A DNA stretch of 64,000 bases from Treponema porcinum (GTDB lineage: Bacteria; Spirochaetota; Spirochaetia; Treponematales; Treponemataceae): positions 248,001 to 312,000 of the forward strand of contig NZ_FUWG01000002.1 in assembly GCF_900167145.1 (NCBI RefSeq), in the 5' to 3' direction. Below, in pieces: positions 1 through 8,952 of this stretch. The first letter of the stretch is position 1. Each line of letters opens with the position of its first letter. Both the position numbers and the translations under genes were made by a program. The notes beneath the pieces were generated by a model. That model was given only the letters and a program-made list of their open reading frames with translations, searched no databases and was not told the origin of the DNA.

Positions 1-1988
1 TTATCTGCCGTTTCGCCGATTTCCGCTGTTCTTCCCTTATGTTCAGCCTGTTCACCGGCTTTTACGTTTTCACCCAGAGTGCCGGCATTTTGCAAGAGTG
101 CCTTCCTTTCAGCTTCTTTTTTTTCGTCAAACTTCTGCGCAAAATCAATATAGTTCAGACAGTCCTTGTCTTTTCCGGCAAGAAGGCAGAAACATCTCCA
201 CGCTTTCATCATTTCCATAGAAAGCGGATTCATAATTGCGGCGCCAAGACCGTTTTGCATTGCAAGCGTGAAAAAACTTGACGTTACGAATTCCCTGTCA
301 GGAAGTCCGAACGAAATGTTTGATACGCCAAGAACGGTGTTTCCGCCGAATTCGTCGCGGACTGCGCGTACAGTCTGGAGCGTTGCAAGCGCTGCATTTA
401 TGTCTGAACTGACTGCCATTGTAAGCGCGTCTATTACGATGTCTTTTTTTTGAATTCCATAGCGTTCTGCATTATTGTAGATTTTTTTTATGATTTCTAT
501 TCTTCCGGTGCTTGTTTCAGGAATGCCGTTTTCATCGAGCGTAAGAGCTACGACAACGCCGCCGTATTTTTTTACGAGCGGAAACACTGCGTCCATAACT
601 TCCTGCTTACCGTTTACGGAATTTACAAGCGCTTTTCCGTTGTATCGGCGCAGTGCGGCTTCCATAACGTCAGGACTTGACGTGTCTATCTGGAGCGGAA
701 GATTTGTAACAGACTGGAGTTCCGTCATAACGCGAACCATCATCTGCTTTTCGTCAATTTCAGGTAGACCTACGTTTACGTCAAGAACGTGCGCGCCGCA
801 GGCTTCCTGTTCAAGTCCCTGATGAACGATATACGGAATGTCACCGTTACGCAGAGCTTCCTTGAATTTCTTTTTGCCGGTTGGATTTATTCTTTCTCCG
901 ATAAGGACAGGAACATTCTCTCCGCCGATTTGTACGGTATGCGTATATGATGAAATGACGGTGCGCTCTTTAGGGAGAACGGCAGCAGGTTTTGTATTTT
1001 TCAGGTTTTCAGTAAGCGATTTTATATATTCCGGTGTTGTTCCGCAACATCCGCCCAGAATTACTGCGCCGGACTTTGCAATTTCCTGCATAGAAAGCGC
1101 AAAATCGTGCGGCTTTACGTCAAAAACTGTAGAGCCGTTTTCATCGTGCGGAAGACCTGCATTCGGTTTTACGATGACTGGCGTACTGGATACGGCAGTA
1201 AGGCGGCGTACGGTTTCTTTCATCTGTTCTGGTCCAAGACTGCAATTTAAGCCGAGCGCATCTACGCCAAGTCCTTCAAGAAGTGCCGTCATTGCTTCAG
1301 GCGATGCGCCTGTTAAAAGATGACCGGTTGCATCGTATGCATTTGATACAAAAATCGGCAGGTCCGCCCTTCCCGTTTCTTCGCGCACTTCTTTTGCGGC
1401 GATTACGGCGGCTTTTGTTTCGTAGCTGTCGCTCATTGTTTCAATAAGAACAGCATCTATGTTGCCTTTAAAACCGTGGCGGAATGTCTGTTTAAAAAGC
1501 GATACGGCATCTTCAAAATCAAGGTCGCCCATCGGCTTAAGAAGTTTTCCCGTAGGTCCGATGTCAAAGGTGATGAAACACGGCTGCGGCTCTACGGAAC
1601 GCGCTTTGCAGTCAGAGATGTAACGTCTGCGCGCTTCGTTTGCGTTTTCTATGGCGCACTGAATGATGTTTTTAAGGGAAAAATCAGCGTTTTCTCCGGA
1701 GATTACGCGCATTGCGGAGTTTTTTACATTTTGGGTGCCGTTAAAGTTTTTTTTGTACGTTGTTAAATCTGAAAATTTTGTACTGAATGCACCGAAGGTA
1801 TTTGTGTTTACGATGTTAGAACCTGCTGAAAAATAGTTGTAGTGAAGGGAGATTATTTCTTCCGGGCGAGTAACGTTCCATTTTTCCGGGAATTCGCCGG
1901 GTTTTAAACCGCGTGCCTGAAGGACAGAGCCTGTTCCGCCGTCAAAAAATAATATTTGCTTTCCTAACAGTGATTTTAATGAAGCCAT
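1..1988 (-). CDS. metH: Cobalamin-dependent methionine synthase, N-terminal part (cut by window edge)
   Basis: Transfers a methyl group from methyltetrahydrofolate through cobalamin to homocysteine, giving methionine. The reading frame is open from an ATG at 1988 to base 1, so the C-terminus lies outside the window. The N-terminal third is a homocysteine-binding barrel: it begins MASLKSLLGKQILFFDGGTG and carries the zinc-ligand cysteines in GLNCSLGP and GGCCGTTPEYI. The middle is the pterin-binding domain (GERINPTGKKKFKEAL, VLDVNVGLPEID, NPLSMEMMKAW). The last visible residues (KAGEQAEHKGRTAEIGETAD) look like the start of the cobalamin cap domain. The start follows GGAAAG, 9 bp after the stop of the upstream methyltransferase, so the two are probably co-transcribed. 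The reactivation function appears to be supplied separately by the divergent gene at 3108-3716. Confidence 0.95.
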   Translation of the reverse strand, partial: MASLKSLLGKQILFFDGGTGSVLQARGLKPGEFPEKWNVTRPEEIISLHYNYFSAGSNIVNTNTFGAFSTKFSDLTTYKKNFNGTQNVKNSAMRVISGENADFSLKNIIQCAIENANEARRRYISDCKARSVEPQPCFITFDIGPTGKLLKPMGDLDFEDAVSLFKQTFRHGFKGNIDAVLIETMSDSYETKAAVIAAKEVREETGRADLPIFVSNAYDATGHLLTGASPEAMTALLEGLGVDALGLNCSLGPEQMKETVRRLTAVSSTPVIVKPNAGLPHDENGSTVFDVKPHDFALSMQEIAKSGAVILGGCCGTTPEYIKSLTENLKNTKPAAVLPKERTVISSYTHTVQIGGENVPVLIGERINPTGKKKFKEALRNGDIPYIVHQGLEQEACGAHVLDVNVGLPEIDEKQMMVRVMTELQSVTNLPLQIDTSSPDVMEAALRRYNGKALVNSVNGKQEVMDAVFPLVKKYGGVVVALTLDENGIPETSTGRIEIIKKIYNNAERYGIQKKDIVIDALTMAVSSDINAALATLQTVRAVRDEFGGNTVLGVSNISFGLPDREFVTSSFFTLAMQNGLGAAIMNPLSMEMMKAWRCFCLLAGKDKDCLNYIDFAQKFDEKKEAERKALLQNAGTLGENVKAGEQAEHKGRTAEIGETAD

Positions 1989-1997
1989 TTGTCTTTC

Positions 1998-2954
1998 CTA
2001 TTTCTTTTTATTCTGAAAGGAACTTGTATTCCGTTCCCAAAATACACCGTCTGTATAGCCTTGAATTGACATATCTTTTTCTGCCGTTTCAAGACGTTTT
2101 TGCGCCCAGGCGCAGTATAATTCGTTCTGTTCCGTTCCGCAGAAATGACGTTCCAGTTTTTTTGCAGTAACCGCCGTAGAACCAGAACCCATAAACGGAT
2201 CGAAAATCATATCGCCTTTATTTGAACTTGCAAGAATGAGCTTTGCAAGGAGTTTTTCCGGCTTTTGAGTAGGGTGCGCCGTGTTTTCCGGCATTGACCA
2301 GTACGGAATGGAAATGTCGTCCCAAAAATTTGACGGAAAAGTGTCGCGGAATTTTCCGTCGGAAGTTTCTTCCCAGTCTTTAGGTTTTCCGTCCGCCGTG
2401 TACGGAGCAATGACTTTCCGCCGGCATTTTACGGCGTCTACATTGAACGTGTAATCGTCGCCGGAAGATTTTGTTGCAAACCAGATGTCTTCCATTGCAT
2501 TTTTCCAGTTGCGTTTTGCGCCGCGTCCTTTTTCGCGCTGCCAGGTAATTCTGTTGCGGACGGTAAAATGGCGGCTGAGTACATATTCGATTGCCGTGCT
2601 TGATTTCCAGTCACAGCAGATGTAGACAGAGGCATTCGGTTTTAAAAGCGGTTCTGCAAGTGAAAGCCATTTTTCGGTGTAGTAAGCGTAGTCGTCAAAG
2701 CTCATCGGGTGAAACTGACTGCCGTTGAAATTTTTTTCAATATTGTACGGCGGATCGGCGATGAGAAGGTCTGCAAAATTATGCGGAAGTTTTGGAATTA
2801 TGTCGAACAAATCCCCTGTTATGATTGAATCCTGAATTTTGTCTGCTGGAACGGACGTTTCATTATCCAGACGCACGCATTTTTCAAGATACGCGCCGGC
2901 TTCTTCAAGCGGAAAATCAATAGTTTTGTTCTTTTGGGACTTATTTTTTTTCAA
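1998..2954 (-). CDS. DNA methyltransferase, beta-class (N6-adenine or N4-cytosine)
   Basis: Transfers a methyl group from S-adenosylmethionine to an exocyclic amino group in DNA. The catalytic motif IV is ADPPYNIEKNF near residue 87. The AdoMet-binding motif I is FDPFMGSGSTAVTA near residue 261, preceded by AHPTQKPEKLLAKL. The order IV before I is that of the beta class (CcrM/HinfI/RsrI type). At 318 residues it is a normal length for a solitary or type II methyltransferase. No restriction endonuclease or specificity gene is next to it, so it is an orphan within this window. It lies immediately upstream of metH on the same strand with a 9 bp gap, so an AdoMet consumer and a step towards AdoMet synthesis may share a transcript. 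The recognition sequence cannot be read from the protein. Confidence 0.88.
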   Translation of the reverse strand: MKKNKSQKNKTIDFPLEEAGAYLEKCVRLDNETSVPADKIQDSIITGDLFDIIPKLPHNFADLLIADPPYNIEKNFNGSQFHPMSFDDYAYYTEKWLSLAEPLLKPNASVYICCDWKSSTAIEYVLSRHFTVRNRITWQREKGRGAKRNWKNAMEDIWFATKSSGDDYTFNVDAVKCRRKVIAPYTADGKPKDWEETSDGKFRDTFPSNFWDDISIPYWSMPENTAHPTQKPEKLLAKLILASSNKGDMIFDPFMGSGSTAVTAKKLERHFCGTEQNELYCAWAQKRLETAEKDMSIQGYTDGVFWERNTSSFQNKKK

Positions 2955-3107
2955 GCGGACTCCATCTGCATTGCAGGATTACAGATACAATATCACAAAA
3001 CGCGCTGATTTAAAATAGGTATGCATTTAAGAACAGTTGCGCGCGCGTCATTTTGCCTTTTTTGCGGGAACTTCCTCCGCCGTGCAGTTTTGTGGTAATA
3101 TTGCGCT

Positions 3108-3716
3108 ATGACACCATTTTTTTATAAGAGTGCGGCTTCTGAAATTCCGTGTGATGAGGCGGAAGCGGCGTATTATCTTGGCTATAAAAAAATCAATCCG
3201 CCGGGCGACGACGTTGCCGGACTTATTCACAAAAGCTGCCTTAAAATGCAGCCTGTTCTTGTTCCGCAGGCGGTGTATGCGGAATATGAACTTTCTGTCG
3301 GTGAAGATGAAACTATTTCCTTTGCAGACGTTTCATTCCGTTCAAAAGATTTGGCGCGAAACTTGCGTAATTGCAGAAAAGTCGTTCTTTTTGCCGCAAC
3401 AATCGGGGCGCAGGCAGATATGATTATCAGAAGGGCGCAGCTTTCCGGGAGCGCTGACGCAGCAGTTATGCAGGGGTGCGGCGCAATGTTCATAGAATCG
3501 TTTGTTGACTTGTTGAATGATGAAATACGGAAAGATACTGAAGCACGGAAAATGCGCGCCCATCCGCGTTTCAGTCCGGGTTATGGAGATGTTCCGCTTA
3601 CAATGCAGAAAGAATTTTTCCGCCTGCTCCCTTGTGAAAAAATTGGTCTTTCGCTTATGGATACGCTTATTATGGCACCGGAAAAAAGCGTAACGGCATT
3701 TATAGGGCTGGAATAA
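3108..3716 (+). CDS. Methionine synthase reactivation-domain protein (stand-alone)
   Basis: A 202-residue protein resembling stand-alone versions of the vitamin B12-dependent methionine synthase activation region. In full-length MetH this C-terminal domain uses AdoMet and reductant to restore oxidised cobalamin. Seen directly: an N-terminal segment with EAEAAYYLGYKK, a central ATIGAQADMIIRRAQLSGSA, and a C-terminal RFSPGYGDVPLTMQKEFFRL. The RxSPGYGD-like motif is typical of the AdoMet-binding activation domain. It is divergent from the methyltransferase-metH pair, 153 bp away, which fits a MetH split into two proteins. The assignment rests on motif memory and context, with no database comparison. 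Confidence 0.8.
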   Translation: MTPFFYKSAASEIPCDEAEAAYYLGYKKINPPGDDVAGLIHKSCLKMQPVLVPQAVYAEYELSVGEDETISFADVSFRSKDLARNLRNCRKVVLFAATIGAQADMIIRRAQLSGSADAAVMQGCGAMFIESFVDLLNDEIRKDTEARKMRAHPRFSPGYGDVPLTMQKEFFRLLPCEKIGLSLMDTLIMAPEKSVTAFIGLE

Positions 3717-3733
3717 AAAGAATATGCTAAGGA

Positions 3734-3863
3734 AACACTGAATAAATCCTATTGAGGATTTTTCAGTGTTAACCTTGAATTTAGCTAATTGTCCGTAAGT
3801 CAATAACTTACGGCAATTTGACGGGAAGTGCTGAGTAATCGCTTCAAGTGTTAATCAGCACTT
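3734..3863. repeat. Three hairpins between convergent genes
   Basis: Three separate inverted repeats fill the gap between the convergent genes ending at 3716 and 3866. They are AACACTG...CAGTGTT (3734-3770, extended inside by AAATCC/GGATTT), CCGTAAGT-CAATA-ACTTACGG (3793-3813) and AAGTGCTGA...TCAGCACTT (3826-3863). None has a clean U-run after it. They could be weak terminators, mRNA 3'-end stabilisers or a small intergenic repeat. Confidence 0.5.
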
Positions 3864-3865
3864 TC

Positions 3866-4966
3866 CTAAAATACATGCGTCCAGCTGAATGCAATACGGT
3901 TGAAGAACCATTCTGCGCCGCTGTAGGTAAGGAAAATTTCTTCCTTTGAGTCCGAATGTTCTTCTTCAAAACTCCTGCGTTTTTTGAACTCAAACAGGAC
4001 GAACAGGCTGTCTTTTTTGGAAAAGTCAAATTTGAGCATAGGACTTATAGTTACGTTCGTAAAATCGCCGTTGTATCTGCTGCTGTATATTCCGTAGTCG
4101 TCTGAATTGAAAAGCGCATATACATCGGTGTTTACCGCAATCATACTTAGCGGAAGCGGCATCTGGTAGCCGAGCACAAAATTTGCAGTATACCGCCAGC
4201 CGTTGCAGTTGTTTCCCACAAGCTGCCACAGCCAGATTTTGCCGTCGTCTACGCCGGTAACTCCCACATAGGAAACCGTGTAGGAAGCCTGCATAACGGC
4301 GTGAGTCCAGTTGCCCTGAAAAATTGCGCCGGTGTCAAACTGGAACAGTCCGGAAAACCAGAAATCGTAGTAGTAGTTTCCGAACGGCGTAAGATTTTCG
4401 TATTCTATGAAGTCTTTGTATTCTTTTTTGTACCTTGGCAAAAAAGCAATTGGATTAGAAAATAAATCGTTTAAGAAGTGTTTCAATTTATTGGAATAAA
4501 AAGCATCTTCGTCAAGTTTGCACAGACCTTTAAATCCAAGTGCTGACCAGCCTGTTCCGATTGACGCGCCTGTGCTGAAAACAAGGAACGGAAGCGGCGT
4601 AAAACTGACGCTTACAAGCGGACGTACTGTTACAGGACACAGTTCAAAGGCTGTTTTTATCCTGACATTTGAGTCCTTTAAAAGAAAGTGCTTGCCAAGC
4701 GGAGCAGGAATACTGCATTCTGCATTGAAAGTCGTTTTTAATTCAAAACTGTTGAATAAGCCGGTTATCGGGGCAAAATGGTCGCCGCCGGAAACATAAT
4801 CTGATTTAAAGTAGTATGCGCCAGCCGTTTGCTCGTAAAATTTCCAGATGAATGTATTTTTCTTCTGGTTTTTGCCTTTTTCTGCTTCCTGTGAAAAGGC
4901 TGCTGATGAAACAAAAACGACTGCCGACAATGATAACACAATCTTTCTGAACGATGTAATTTTCAT
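3866..4966 (-). CDS. Predicted exported outer-membrane-like protein, unknown function
   Basis: Not recognised as a named family. The ATG at 4966 is preferred over one at 4984 because CAGGAAC sits 6 nt upstream. From there the protein is 366 residues and begins with a signal peptide (MKITSFRKIVLSLSAVVFVSSAAFSQ), cleaved probably after AFS. The rest is rich in alternating aromatic and polar residues (YYYDFWFSGLFQFDTGAIFQ, YSSRYNGDFTNVTISPMLKF) and ends in a phenylalanine (FSWTHVF). That pattern is typical of outer-membrane beta-barrels. It stands alone on the minus strand between a hairpin-rich gap and the htpG terminator. Confidence 0.6.
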   Translation of the reverse strand: MKITSFRKIVLSLSAVVFVSSAAFSQEAEKGKNQKKNTFIWKFYEQTAGAYYFKSDYVSGGDHFAPITGLFNSFELKTTFNAECSIPAPLGKHFLLKDSNVRIKTAFELCPVTVRPLVSVSFTPLPFLVFSTGASIGTGWSALGFKGLCKLDEDAFYSNKLKHFLNDLFSNPIAFLPRYKKEYKDFIEYENLTPFGNYYYDFWFSGLFQFDTGAIFQGNWTHAVMQASYTVSYVGVTGVDDGKIWLWQLVGNNCNGWRYTANFVLGYQMPLPLSMIAVNTDVYALFNSDDYGIYSSRYNGDFTNVTISPMLKFDFSKKDSLFVLFEFKKRRSFEEEHSDSKEEIFLTYSGAEWFFNRIAFSWTHVF

Positions 4967-5068
4967 AATTAGTTCCTGTGCCATAAAAATTACTTAAAAA
5001 ATATTTTATCACAAAAAAAACGATTTCGGTATTTTTTATGATAAACGCGCCGTGTGAACGGAAAATGC

Positions 5069-5097
5069 AAAAAAAAGACCCCGGAAAATTACCGGGG
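5069..5097 (-). terminator. Intrinsic terminator of htpG
   Basis: On the minus strand, CCCCGG-TAATTTT-CCGGGG is followed by TCTTTTTT, 20 bp after the htpG stop codon. It is a strong stem with a U-run. Confidence 0.9.
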
Positions 5098-5118
5098 TTA
5101 ATTAAAGCGTAAAAAAAT

Positions 5119-7092
5119 TTACTTGCTAAGAAGATTGTTAAGACTCTTAACGAATTCAGCCGGTTCCTTTATTTCTACGCCGGCAATCAGAAGTGCCTGA
5201 TCAAGCAGAACGTTTGAAACGTCCTTGATAAGCGCTTCGTCGTCTGACTCGCGGATTTTGGTAACAAGCGGATGGTCTGCATTTATTTCAAGAATAGGTT
5301 TTATGCCGGACATTCCTTCCTGTCCCATTGCACGCATCATACGTTCCATCTGGAATGACGGATCGTTTTCATCTACAACGATGCAGGACGGGCTTTCTTC
5401 ACCTAACCGCTTAGAAAGTTTTACCTCTTTTACCTCATCACCAAGCGCCTTTTTAATCTTGTCGGTAACCGGCTTGAATTCTTCTTCCTTCTTTTTAGCC
5501 TCTTCCTTGTCAACGCCAAGTTCTTCGTCGCTTCCGGCGCGGTTTACTGCTTTCAGTTCAAAGTCCTTGTATTTTCCGTAGCCAGGAATGACAATATCGT
5601 CGATGTCGTCTGCCATAATGAGTACTTCAAAACCTTTTGACGTGTACGCCTTTAAAAGAGGATTTTCGCGAAGGTTTTTTTCGTCCGAACCGGTAATGTA
5701 GTAGATTGCCTTCTGGTCAGGTTTCATGCGCTGTACGTAGTCTGCAAAACTTGTCCAGTTGTCATCGCCTGTTCCGCTAGCGTCTGTTGACTTAAAGCGT
5801 ACGATTTCTGCAATTTCATCGCGGTTTGCATAGTCTGAATACAAACCTTCTTTCATCGGGCGGTTGAATGCAGAAACAAATTTATTCCATTTTTCAATGG
5901 CTTTTTTCTCGTCGTCCGTCGGTTTTTCAGCCTTGCGAGCTTTGTCCGCAGCTTCGCCCATTTTCTTGAATTCTCCAAGAAGTTTCTTTACGGACTGACT
6001 TTTTATTGTTTCAAGAATGCGGTTTTGCTGCAGGATTTCGCGGCTTACGTTAAGCGGCAAATCTTCCGAGTCAATAACGCCGCGCACAAAGCGAAGGTAT
6101 GCCGGAAGCAGTTCGCGGTCGTCGTCCGTGATGAAAACGCGCTTTACGTAAAGCTTTACGCCGCTTTTGTAGTCTGCTTGATACATATCGAACGGCGCGC
6201 GCTGCGGAATGAAGAACAGCGTTGTGTATTCCTGCGTTCCTTCTGCGTGGGTGTGTACGTAATGAAGCGGCTCTTCGCCGTCGTGACCGATTGTTTTGTA
6301 GAATTCGTTGTAGTCTTCCGGCTTAAGCTCGCTTTTTGGGCGTTTCCAAAGGGCAGAAGCGCTGTTTACCTGGTCTACTTTATTTTCCGTAGAAGTTATG
6401 TTTCCCTTGTCGTCATATTTATTCTGCTCGTAGTGAAGGTAAATCGGGAACGCGATGTGGTCGGAATAGCGCTTGATAAGTTCTTCAATTTTCCAGCGCG
6501 ATGCATATTCCTTGCTTTCGTCGTTCAGCTGCATTACGATTGCAGAACCGCTTGCGTCCGCACCGTCAAGACCGTATTTTTTTGCGGTGTCGCTGTCTGC
6601 GGTAATTTCGTCAAGGTCGTAGGAATTAGTACCGTCGCTTGACCAATGCCAGATTTTTCCGTCACCGGCAGCTTTTTTTGTATAGACATCAATCTTTTTT
6701 GCCGCCATAAACGCAGAATAAAATCCTACGCCGAACTGCCCGATTAAAGAGGAATCTTTTGCCGCATCGCTTGAAAGTTTCTGAAGGAACGCTTTTGTTC
6801 CAGAACGTGCAATCGTTCCCAGATTGTTCTGCAAGTCCTCGTCAGTCATACCTATTCCGGTGTCCTGAACAGTAAGAACGCCTGCTTTTTCATCAAAAGA
6901 AATGTCGATTTTTGGTGTAAACGTAATGTTCTTGAAGGAATCGTCTGAAACAGTAAGGTATTTCAGTTTGTCCAAAGCGTCAGAAGCATTTGAAACAATC
7001 TCCCTTAAAAAAATATCCTTGTTTGAATACAAAGAATGAATAAGTAACTGTAAAAGCTGGTTTACTTCTGTTTGAAATTCATGTTTCGCCAT
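5119..7092 (-). CDS. htpG: Molecular chaperone HtpG (Hsp90)
   Basis: ATP-dependent cytosolic chaperone of the Hsp90 family, 657 residues, near the usual bacterial length. The N-terminal GHKL ATPase domain shows the family signatures LFLREIVSNASDALDK (with YSNKDIFLREIVSNA), DTGIGMT, and GTIARSGTKAF followed by IGQFGVGFYSAF. The middle domain contains FNRPMKEGLYSDY and SQSVKKLLGEF. The C-terminal dimerisation domain carries QMERMMRAMG and ends LLDQALLIAGVEIKEP. It is transcribed alone, ends at a strong terminator, and is divergent from asnB across a 249 bp gap. No CIRCE-type operator was seen upstream. Confidence 0.98.
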   Translation of the reverse strand: MAKHEFQTEVNQLLQLLIHSLYSNKDIFLREIVSNASDALDKLKYLTVSDDSFKNITFTPKIDISFDEKAGVLTVQDTGIGMTDEDLQNNLGTIARSGTKAFLQKLSSDAAKDSSLIGQFGVGFYSAFMAAKKIDVYTKKAAGDGKIWHWSSDGTNSYDLDEITADSDTAKKYGLDGADASGSAIVMQLNDESKEYASRWKIEELIKRYSDHIAFPIYLHYEQNKYDDKGNITSTENKVDQVNSASALWKRPKSELKPEDYNEFYKTIGHDGEEPLHYVHTHAEGTQEYTTLFFIPQRAPFDMYQADYKSGVKLYVKRVFITDDDRELLPAYLRFVRGVIDSEDLPLNVSREILQQNRILETIKSQSVKKLLGEFKKMGEAADKARKAEKPTDDEKKAIEKWNKFVSAFNRPMKEGLYSDYANRDEIAEIVRFKSTDASGTGDDNWTSFADYVQRMKPDQKAIYYITGSDEKNLRENPLLKAYTSKGFEVLIMADDIDDIVIPGYGKYKDFELKAVNRAGSDEELGVDKEEAKKKEEEFKPVTDKIKKALGDEVKEVKLSKRLGEESPSCIVVDENDPSFQMERMMRAMGQEGMSGIKPILEINADHPLVTKIRESDDEALIKDVSNVLLDQALLIAGVEIKEPAEFVKSLNNLLSK

Positions 7093-7200
7093 TTATCTAA
7101 CCTCGTAACTACAAATATACCAACATAAATGAACAATCGGCAATGATTTTTGAATTTGTTTTTATAAAAACTGTCGTTTTGTCCAGATTTATCTATGCGC

Positions 7201-7229
7201 TTGACATTTCGTAACCGAGTCATTACTTT
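7201..7229 (+). promoter_or_regulatory. asnB promoter
   Basis: TTGACA (7201-7206), a 17 bp spacer and TACTTT (7224-7229). The predicted start, about 7236, falls just before the hexaloop hairpin of the asnB leader. Confidence 0.7.
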
Positions 7230-7237
7230 ATTGTAAT

Positions 7238-7301
7238 ACGGCAAAGACGTCGCAGAAAAGCAGACAGGAATTCTGTCTGTTTTTCTACGGCGTCTTTTTT
7301 T
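7238..7301 (+). promoter_or_regulatory. ANTAR-type hexaloop antiterminator/terminator switch, asnB leader
   Basis: CGGC-[AAAGAC]-GTCG forms a hairpin with a six-base loop having A at position 1 and G at position 4. The competing terminator pairs AGACGTCG (from 7245) with CGGCGTCT (ending 7295), continues through AGAAAA/TTTTCT and AGACAG/CTGTCT, and is followed by a U-run to 7301. The two structures share GTCG and the end of the loop, so they exclude each other. It is one of nine such hairpins in the window. Confidence 0.85.
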
Positions 7302-7341
7302 ATTTAACGACAATTCTGACTAGGAAAATTGAGGTGCGCTT

Positions 7342-8937
7342 ATGTGTTCTATTATGGGTTATTTTGGTGAAGTTATTTCGATGAAGGATTTTCATGAGGG
7401 ATTTGCAAAAACAGTATCCCGCGGTCCTGATTCCAGCCGGATTATAGAACTGAATGGCGGCGTGCTGGGCTTCCACCGGCTTGCGATTATGGGTCTTCAG
7501 CCAGAAGGAATGCAGCCGTTTTCCTTTGAAGGAAAATATGTTGTCTGCAACGGAGAAATTTACGGATTTCGTACTATAAAGGAAGAACTGATACAGAAAG
7601 GCTATTCGTTTAAAAGCGAATCTGACTGTGAAATCTTGCTGCCGCTTTTTAAGGAATACGGCGTTGAAATGTTCCGCCGCCTTGATGCGGAATATGCGCT
7701 TATCATTTACGATGAAAACGAAAAATCAGTGATTGCGGCGCGTGACCCTATAGGAATTCGTCCGCTGTATTACGGCTATGACTCAAACGGTCAGATTGCA
7801 TTTGCAAGCGAACCGAAAAATCTTGTGGGATTTGTAGAAGAAGTCCTGCCGTTCCCGCCGGGCTACTACTACAAGGACGGACTTTTTACCTGTTACCGCG
7901 ATATGACCGAAGTAAAAAGCGTATGCAGGGACGACCTTGAAACAGTCTGCAAAAACATTCACGACAAACTTGTGCGCGGCATAGAAAAACGCCTTGACGC
8001 TGACGCTCCGCTCGGTTTCCTTCTTTCCGGCGGACTTGATTCTTCACTTGTCTGCGCAGTTTCTGCAAAAATCCTTAAAAAGCCGATTGAAACATTTGCC
8101 ATAGGAATGAAAACAGATGCAATTGACTTGAAGTATGCAAAACAGGTTGCAGAATTTATCCATTCAAACCACCACGAAATTATCATTACAAAAGAGGACG
8201 TACTTTCTTCTCTTGAGGACGTTATCCGCGCGCTTGGTACGTTCGACATTACTACAATCCGCGCAAGTATGGGAATGTACCTTATCTGTAAGGCAATCCA
8301 CGAGCAGACGGACATCCGCGTTCTTCTTACAGGCGAAATAAGCGACGAACTTTTCGGCTATAAATACACTGATTTTGCGCCGAACGCCGCCGAATTCCAA
8401 AAAGAAGCGGCAAAAAGGATTCGCGAACTTCATATGTATGATGTTCTTCGCGCGGACAGATGTATTTCCGTTAATTCGCTTGAAGCGCGCGTTCCGTTCG
8501 GTGATCTTGATTTTGTAGAATACGTAATGAGCATTGATCCGGAAATGAAGCTGAATAAGTATAACAAGGGAAAATATCTTCTTCGCCATGCATTTGAGAA
8601 AGCGGAGGATGGAAGCCAGTATCTTCCGTATGACATTCTTATGCGTGAAAAGGCTGCGTTCAGTGATGCAGTAGGTCATTCATTGGTGGATGATTTGAAG
8701 GAATATGCAGAAAACACTTATACTGACGAAGAATTTGAAACGCTGCGCAAAAAATACACTCATGCACAGCCGTTTACTAAAGAATCGCTTTTGTACCGCG
8801 AGATTTTTGAAAAATATTATCCGGGACAGAGTCAGATGATTACAGACTTTTGGATGCCTAACAAATCATGGGAAGGCTGCAATGTAAATGATCCGTCTGC
8901 GCGTGTTCTTAGTAATTACGGTGATTCTGGAAAATAA
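7342..8937 (+). CDS. asnB: Asparagine synthase (glutamine-hydrolysing)
   Basis: Makes asparagine from aspartate, ATP and glutamine. The N-terminal class II glutaminase domain begins MCSIMGYFG, so Cys2 becomes the N-terminal nucleophile. It also shows RGPDSS, GFHRLAI and NGEIYGFR. The C-terminal synthetase domain has the PP-loop SGGLDSSLVCA (about residue 230), LTGEISDELFGYKY and SLEARVPF. The length of 531 residues is normal. The gene sits behind a hexaloop switch shared with glnA, gltB, gltD, glnN, amt and pyrG, so its expression is probably tied to nitrogen status. The next gene follows at 15 bp. Confidence 0.96.
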   Translation: MCSIMGYFGEVISMKDFHEGFAKTVSRGPDSSRIIELNGGVLGFHRLAIMGLQPEGMQPFSFEGKYVVCNGEIYGFRTIKEELIQKGYSFKSESDCEILLPLFKEYGVEMFRRLDAEYALIIYDENEKSVIAARDPIGIRPLYYGYDSNGQIAFASEPKNLVGFVEEVLPFPPGYYYKDGLFTCYRDMTEVKSVCRDDLETVCKNIHDKLVRGIEKRLDADAPLGFLLSGGLDSSLVCAVSAKILKKPIETFAIGMKTDAIDLKYAKQVAEFIHSNHHEIIITKEDVLSSLEDVIRALGTFDITTIRASMGMYLICKAIHEQTDIRVLLTGEISDELFGYKYTDFAPNAAEFQKEAAKRIRELHMYDVLRADRCISVNSLEARVPFGDLDFVEYVMSIDPEMKLNKYNKGKYLLRHAFEKAEDGSQYLPYDILMREKAAFSDAVGHSLVDDLKEYAENTYTDEEFETLRKKYTHAQPFTKESLLYREIFEKYYPGQSQMITDFWMPNKSWEGCNVNDPSARVLSNYGDSGK

Positions 8938-8952
8938 TTTTTTTCTGAAAAA

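Noticed and set aside
7211..7228. GTAA...TTAC hairpin upstream of the asnB hexaloop as the first hairpin of a dual ANTAR target
   Set aside because: It falls between the -35 and -10 boxes, so it should not be transcribed, and its loop does not have A1/G4.
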